Source of the DNA: Candidatus Latescibacterota bacterium
GTDB lineage: Bacteria > Latescibacterota > UBA2968 > GCA-2709665
NCBI GenBank assembly: GCA_012271065.1
Contig: JAAXHE010000294.1
Span: 1-9,466, forward strand
Length of the DNA: 9,466 bases
Reading direction: 5' to 3'
Part shown: one piece after another, positions 7,082 to 9,466 of the stretch
Layout: the number at the start of each line of letters is the position of its first letter
Position numbering within the stretch: the first letter of the stretch is position 1
Program-made: the position numbers and the translations under genes
Notes under the pieces: generated by a model
Database searches by the model: none
What the model was told of the DNA's origin: nothing
The model's input: only the letters and a program-made list of their open reading frames with translations

Positions 7082-8155
7082 CTAATATACGCCTACCACG
7101 ACCGACTCCTGCATTTCCGAGAACAGACCCAGATTCCTCACCCCGTCCCAGGGAAATGCCTCGATCGGTTCCGCCCGCTCGCCCTCGTCCCTTTCCAGGA
7201 ACCGCGGCATGAAGAACTCCCGGGTGAGGGTTGTCAGCATCACCCGCCCGACGGCGCCGTATTCTACCGGTACGTCAGGATCGTCCGGGTCCACGAGTTC
7301 GATCACGGCACGCGGGAGGGGCGGATAATAGGTAATGGCGAAGTTGTCCGAAGGTTCCAGGGGCTTGGAACAGGCCAGTCCCATCAACGTATTTCCATAC
7401 GTCGGCACGAAGTCGATTCCGGGAATCAGTTCCTCCCTGGCGAAACGGTTGAACTGCGCGTCCATCTCGGTCCCCCCGCAAAATATCCCCGAAATGCCAG
7501 CCTTTTTCAATGAGATCTTTTCACAGATCGCTTCCAGAAGCTTTGGCGTCGTAAACATGCACTTCACATTGTCGTTCGCACGCAGAATGGTCAACGCCTG
7601 ATCGATCACGTGGGCCTTATAGAGATCCAGTTCCTGGAGGGCGCCGCGCGCGATCAGCTTGTTGACCCATCTGGGGTCCAGGTCCACAAGGAAACAGATG
7701 CCGCCGCGAATCTGGCAGAGGTATTCAACCGCCAGCCGCAGCCGCCTCGGGCCTGTTGGCCCCAGCATCAGCCAGTCGGCGCCCCTTGGAAACGTCTCGT
7801 CCGAAAGGCGCCTGCTGAACATCTCGTAGTCGATGTGGAAGTCTTCCTGGCTGATCCGATACTTCGGCACTCCTGTTGATCCACCGGTTTCGAAGACGTA
7901 CGTCCGTTTCCCTGCGCTCCCCCCGGGAATCCACCGGCGCACCGGACCGCCGCGCAGCCAGTCGTCCTGAAAATGACCGAGGATCTTCAAGTCCGCATAC
8001 CCGCCGATCTCCCGCCGCGGATCGAAATCCAGCCCCGCGGCGAATTCCAGCCAGAACGGGCACCCCGTGTCCGGACTGAAATGCCAGTCAACTGTTTCCC
8101 TGACGTGGGCATCCAGTTCGTCTCTCGCCGTTCTGACACTTCCTGCAATCGACAT
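7082..8155 (-). CDS. Short adenylate-forming ligase, LuxE/PaaK-like
   Basis: A 357-residue adenylate-forming enzyme that would activate a carboxylic acid with ATP to an acyl-adenylate. The phosphate-binding loop is FETGGSTGVPK at 88-98 (superfamily consensus YTSGTTGxPK). CGGTEMD is at 226-232, TYGNTLMG at 252-259 is the adenine-site motif, and GRVMLTTLTREFFMPRFLERDEGER at 303-327 corresponds to the PaaK-type GELVFTTLTKE...R..D region. It stops soon after, without the roughly 100-residue C-terminal lid of ordinary acyl-CoA ligases. That size and shape recall LuxE and GriD acyl-protein synthetases. The last cysteine is C262, so the C-terminal acyl-accepting cysteine of LuxE is absent. The start at 8155 is 2 bases after the oxidoreductase stop. 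The family is confident; the partnership with the next gene is inferred from adjacency. Confidence 0.82.
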   Translation of the reverse strand: MSIAGSVRTARDELDAHVRETVDWHFSPDTGCPFWLEFAAGLDFDPRREIGGYADLKILGHFQDDWLRGGPVRRWIPGGSAGKRTYVFETGGSTGVPKYRISQEDFHIDYEMFSRRLSDETFPRGADWLMLGPTGPRRLRLAVEYLCQIRGGICFLVDLDPRWVNKLIARGALQELDLYKAHVIDQALTILRANDNVKCMFTTPKLLEAICEKISLKKAGISGIFCGGTEMDAQFNRFAREELIPGIDFVPTYGNTLMGLACSKPLEPSDNFAITYYPPLPRAVIELVDPDDPDVPVEYGAVGRVMLTTLTREFFMPRFLERDEGERAEPIEAFPWDGVRNLGLFSEMQESVVVGVY

Positions 8156-8157
8156 AT

Positions 8158-9276
8158 CTATTTCCGAATCGAACCTGAAGTTTCATCCCGCCACGCTTCC
8201 AGCGGATGCCGGCGGTCTGAAAGCGGTAATTCAACCCGCCGCCCGCCTTCCCTGTGGGACTGGTAGATGCCGAGAATCATCTCGAACGCCGCCCGGGCGT
8301 CGACTCCGCTCGAGGGCGGATCCGTACCCGACTCGATCGCTTCGGCCACCCGGCGGTACATCCTGGCAATCGAGTCCTCGGCCCCGGAGTCGCCCGACGC
8401 AACCGGCGCCCAGTCCCCGTGTCCCCCCGGTAACCCTTCCATGGGCCTGGGAAGGCGCCATAGGGAGTGCGCGACCCGGCCCGAAGCACGGACCGAGAGC
8501 TGTCCTTCGGTTCCAAAAACGTCCACGCCGTAGTTCTCGCTCATGGCTCTCTGGAATCTCAGGAAGTGAATTTCTCCCAGAACACCGTCCTCGAATCCGT
8601 ACTGGGCCGTTGCCCTGTCGCCCACTACAGGGCCGGAATCGCGGTCCCGCGGCGACATCTCCTTTGCCTCCATGACGTCGTTGACGCCCGCCAGGCGTCC
8701 CCGATACCAGACGCTGCCGGAACACCACTCGGGCACGCCGCCGAAGCGCATCATCATATCGGTGACGTGGGTTCCCATTTCCGTAAACTCGTTTCCGCTT
8801 TGGCGTCCGGACTTGTTCCGTCCGCGCACCAGCACGACCTGACCGATATCCCCTCTGCGAACCATATCGCGCGCCGTCAATACGGCTGAACTTACGTGGC
8901 TCTGATGGTTGACCGCCAGCTTCGCGCCCGATGCGGCTGCCGCCGCGACCATCTCGTCCGCCTCGGCGGGATCGATGGCGATCGGCTTCTCGCAGAGTAC
9001 GGATATTCCCCGCTCCAGCGCCGCCACCGCGGGCGCCCGATGCCCCCGGGTCTGGGTGGCAACGACGACCAGATCGGGCCGCGTCTCGTCGTACATCCGT
9101 TCGAAGTCCGTGTACCGCAGCTCCACCCCGAATGCGTCACCGGCTTCCCTGAGCGCGCCGTCGAACACGTCGCAGATCGCGGCGACCTCGAAATCTGGCA
9201 TCTCACGGATGACTTTCAGATGCTGGCGGCCCATACCTCCGCAACCGACCAGAACCGTCCGACAGGAATTCGCCAT
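8158..9276 (-). CDS. Gfo/Idh/MocA family oxidoreductase
   Basis: A 372-residue NAD(P)-dependent oxidoreductase of the Gfo/Idh/MocA family, which oxidises or reduces sugars, inositols and related polyols. The N-terminal Rossmann domain has VLVGCGGMGRQHL (8-20), DLVVVATQT (68-76) and the hallmark CEKPIAID (95-102), whose K97 is the conserved catalytic lysine. The C-terminal alpha/beta domain includes NEFTEMGTHVTDMMMRFGG (162-180), giving the usual catalytic pattern with H170 and D173, and a substrate-binding region through YGFEDGVLGEIHF. Length and motifs are complete. The start at 9276 is supported by AGAGGA six bases upstream. It is the first gene of the putative operon. Its substrate is unknown; it may make or modify a building block for the acid-reducing genes behind it. 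Confidence 0.93.
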   Translation of the reverse strand: MANSCRTVLVGCGGMGRQHLKVIREMPDFEVAAICDVFDGALREAGDAFGVELRYTDFERMYDETRPDLVVVATQTRGHRAPAVAALERGISVLCEKPIAIDPAEADEMVAAAAASGAKLAVNHQSHVSSAVLTARDMVRRGDIGQVVLVRGRNKSGRQSGNEFTEMGTHVTDMMMRFGGVPEWCSGSVWYRGRLAGVNDVMEAKEMSPRDRDSGPVVGDRATAQYGFEDGVLGEIHFLRFQRAMSENYGVDVFGTEGQLSVRASGRVAHSLWRLPRPMEGLPGGHGDWAPVASGDSGAEDSIARMYRRVAEAIESGTDPPSSGVDARAAFEMILGIYQSHREGGRRVELPLSDRRHPLEAWRDETSGSIRK

Positions 9277-9297
9277 ACCGTATCCTCTGAAATGTGC

Positions 9298-9311
9298 GAT
9301 TAACCTTAATC
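9298..9311. promoter_or_regulatory. 14-base dyad at the predicted transcription start
   Basis: GATTAA-CC-TTAATC is a perfect 6-base palindrome with a 2-base centre. It spans the predicted transcription start of the minus-strand operon (about 9307) and overlaps one end of the 24-base inverted repeat. A dyad at this place is where a repressor would sit. The left repeat copy at the window start lacks the second half (GATTAAGGTTAGG), so the complete dyad exists only here. No regulator gene is in the window, so the operator role is inference. Confidence 0.4.
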
Positions 9312-9324
9312 CGAAGATAAATTG
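9301..9324 (-). repeat. 24-base inverted repeat, right copy
   Basis: An exact inverted copy of bases 1-24. Together the two copies enclose all nine genes. This copy lies in the 5' region of the first gene and contains the predicted -10 hexamer. The neighbouring bases differ from those at the left copy, so identity stops at base 9300. Confidence 0.9.
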
Positions 9325-9341
9325 ACGAGTTTTCGGGTCAA
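9314..9341 (-). promoter_or_regulatory. Candidate sigma-70 promoter of the operon
   Basis: On the minus strand TTGACC (9341-9336, five of six consensus bases) is followed after 16 bases by TATCTT (9319-9314, four of six). This predicts a start near 9307 and a 31-base leader to the ATG at 9276. The -10 lies inside the inverted repeat and the -35 just outside it. This is the only plausible promoter upstream of the six tightly packed genes, but it is judged by eye. Confidence 0.45.
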
Positions 9342-9390
9342 CAACAAGGAAGCTGTAAGTTAACTAAGTCTATATTTTTCAATAGGAAAA

Positions 9391-9452
9391 GGCCTTTCAT
9401 TTTGGTATATTGGGAAGCGTCAAAACCCCCATTTCACCCAAAACGAAAGGCC
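9391..9452. repeat. 15-base inverted repeat with one mismatch, 32-base loop
   Basis: GGCCTTTCATTTTGG (9391-9405) and CCAAAACGAAAGGCC (9438-9452) pair over 14 of 15 positions. On the minus strand the second arm is followed by TTTTCC, which is weakly terminator-like. On the plus strand the right arm contains GAAAGG (9445-9450), nine bases before a GTG at 9460, so a gene may start there and leave the window after two codons. A hairpin hiding the ribosome binding site, with an AT-rich lead-in, resembles the left end of an insertion sequence. Too little coding sequence is present to show it. Confidence 0.6.
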
Positions 9453-9466
9453 ACGTACAGTGAGAC

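Noticed and set aside
9338..9400. A 20-codon minus-strand frame (MKGLFLLKNIDLVNLQLPCC) as a leader peptide
   Set aside because: No ribosome binding site upstream, it ends before the predicted transcription start, and its ATG lies in a hairpin arm.
1..9466. CRISPR array, tRNA or rRNA gene
   Set aside because: No regularly spaced repeats and no recognisable tRNA or rRNA sequence was seen on either strand.

Overview
The window is a compact, one-directional gene block from an uncultured-type, GC-rich bacterium. All nine credible genes lie on the minus strand and read from about 9276 down to 29. The combination of secreted WPQW-type beta-propeller proteins, a DUF433/DUF5615 pair and a Gfo/Idh/MocA oxidoreductase is common in Planctomycetota, Latescibacterota and similar environmental lineages. 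No ribosomal or other phylogenetic marker is present, so the taxonomy is only a guess.

In transcription order: a promoter-like and repeat-rich region (9277-9466); a Gfo/Idh/MocA NAD(P)-dependent oxidoreductase (9276-8158); a short LuxE/PaaK-like adenylate-forming ligase (8155-7082); an aldehyde-dehydrogenase-superfamily acyl reductase (7070-5628); an iron-containing alcohol dehydrogenase (5617-4502); a secreted eight-repeat PQQ-like propeller (4518-3361); a HemW/HemN-like radical SAM protein (3364-2018); a 109-base gap with repeats; a DUF433/DUF5615 putative toxin-antitoxin pair (1908-1300); and a second secreted propeller (1243-29). The first six genes are spaced by 2 to 11 bases or overlap by 4 to 17 bases, so they look like one operon. 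The last three may be a separate or coupled unit.

The coherent chemistry is ligase + acyl reductase + alcohol dehydrogenase. A carboxylic acid would be adenylated, passed to the reductase cysteine, reduced to an aldehyde, then reduced to an alcohol. The two-subunit layout recalls LuxE/LuxC (fatty acid) and GriD/GriC (aryl acid) reductases. The Gfo/Idh enzyme and the radical SAM protein would be tailoring enzymes on an unknown scaffold. The secreted propellers suggest an envelope or periplasmic side to the pathway. The substrate cannot be told from the sequence.

The block is framed by a perfect 24-base inverted repeat (1-24 and 9301-9324). The inner copy overlaps the predicted -10 box and the start of a 14-base dyad at the predicted transcription start. 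A separate 15-base inverted repeat lies at 9391-9452. No stretch longer than 190 bases lacks a gene.
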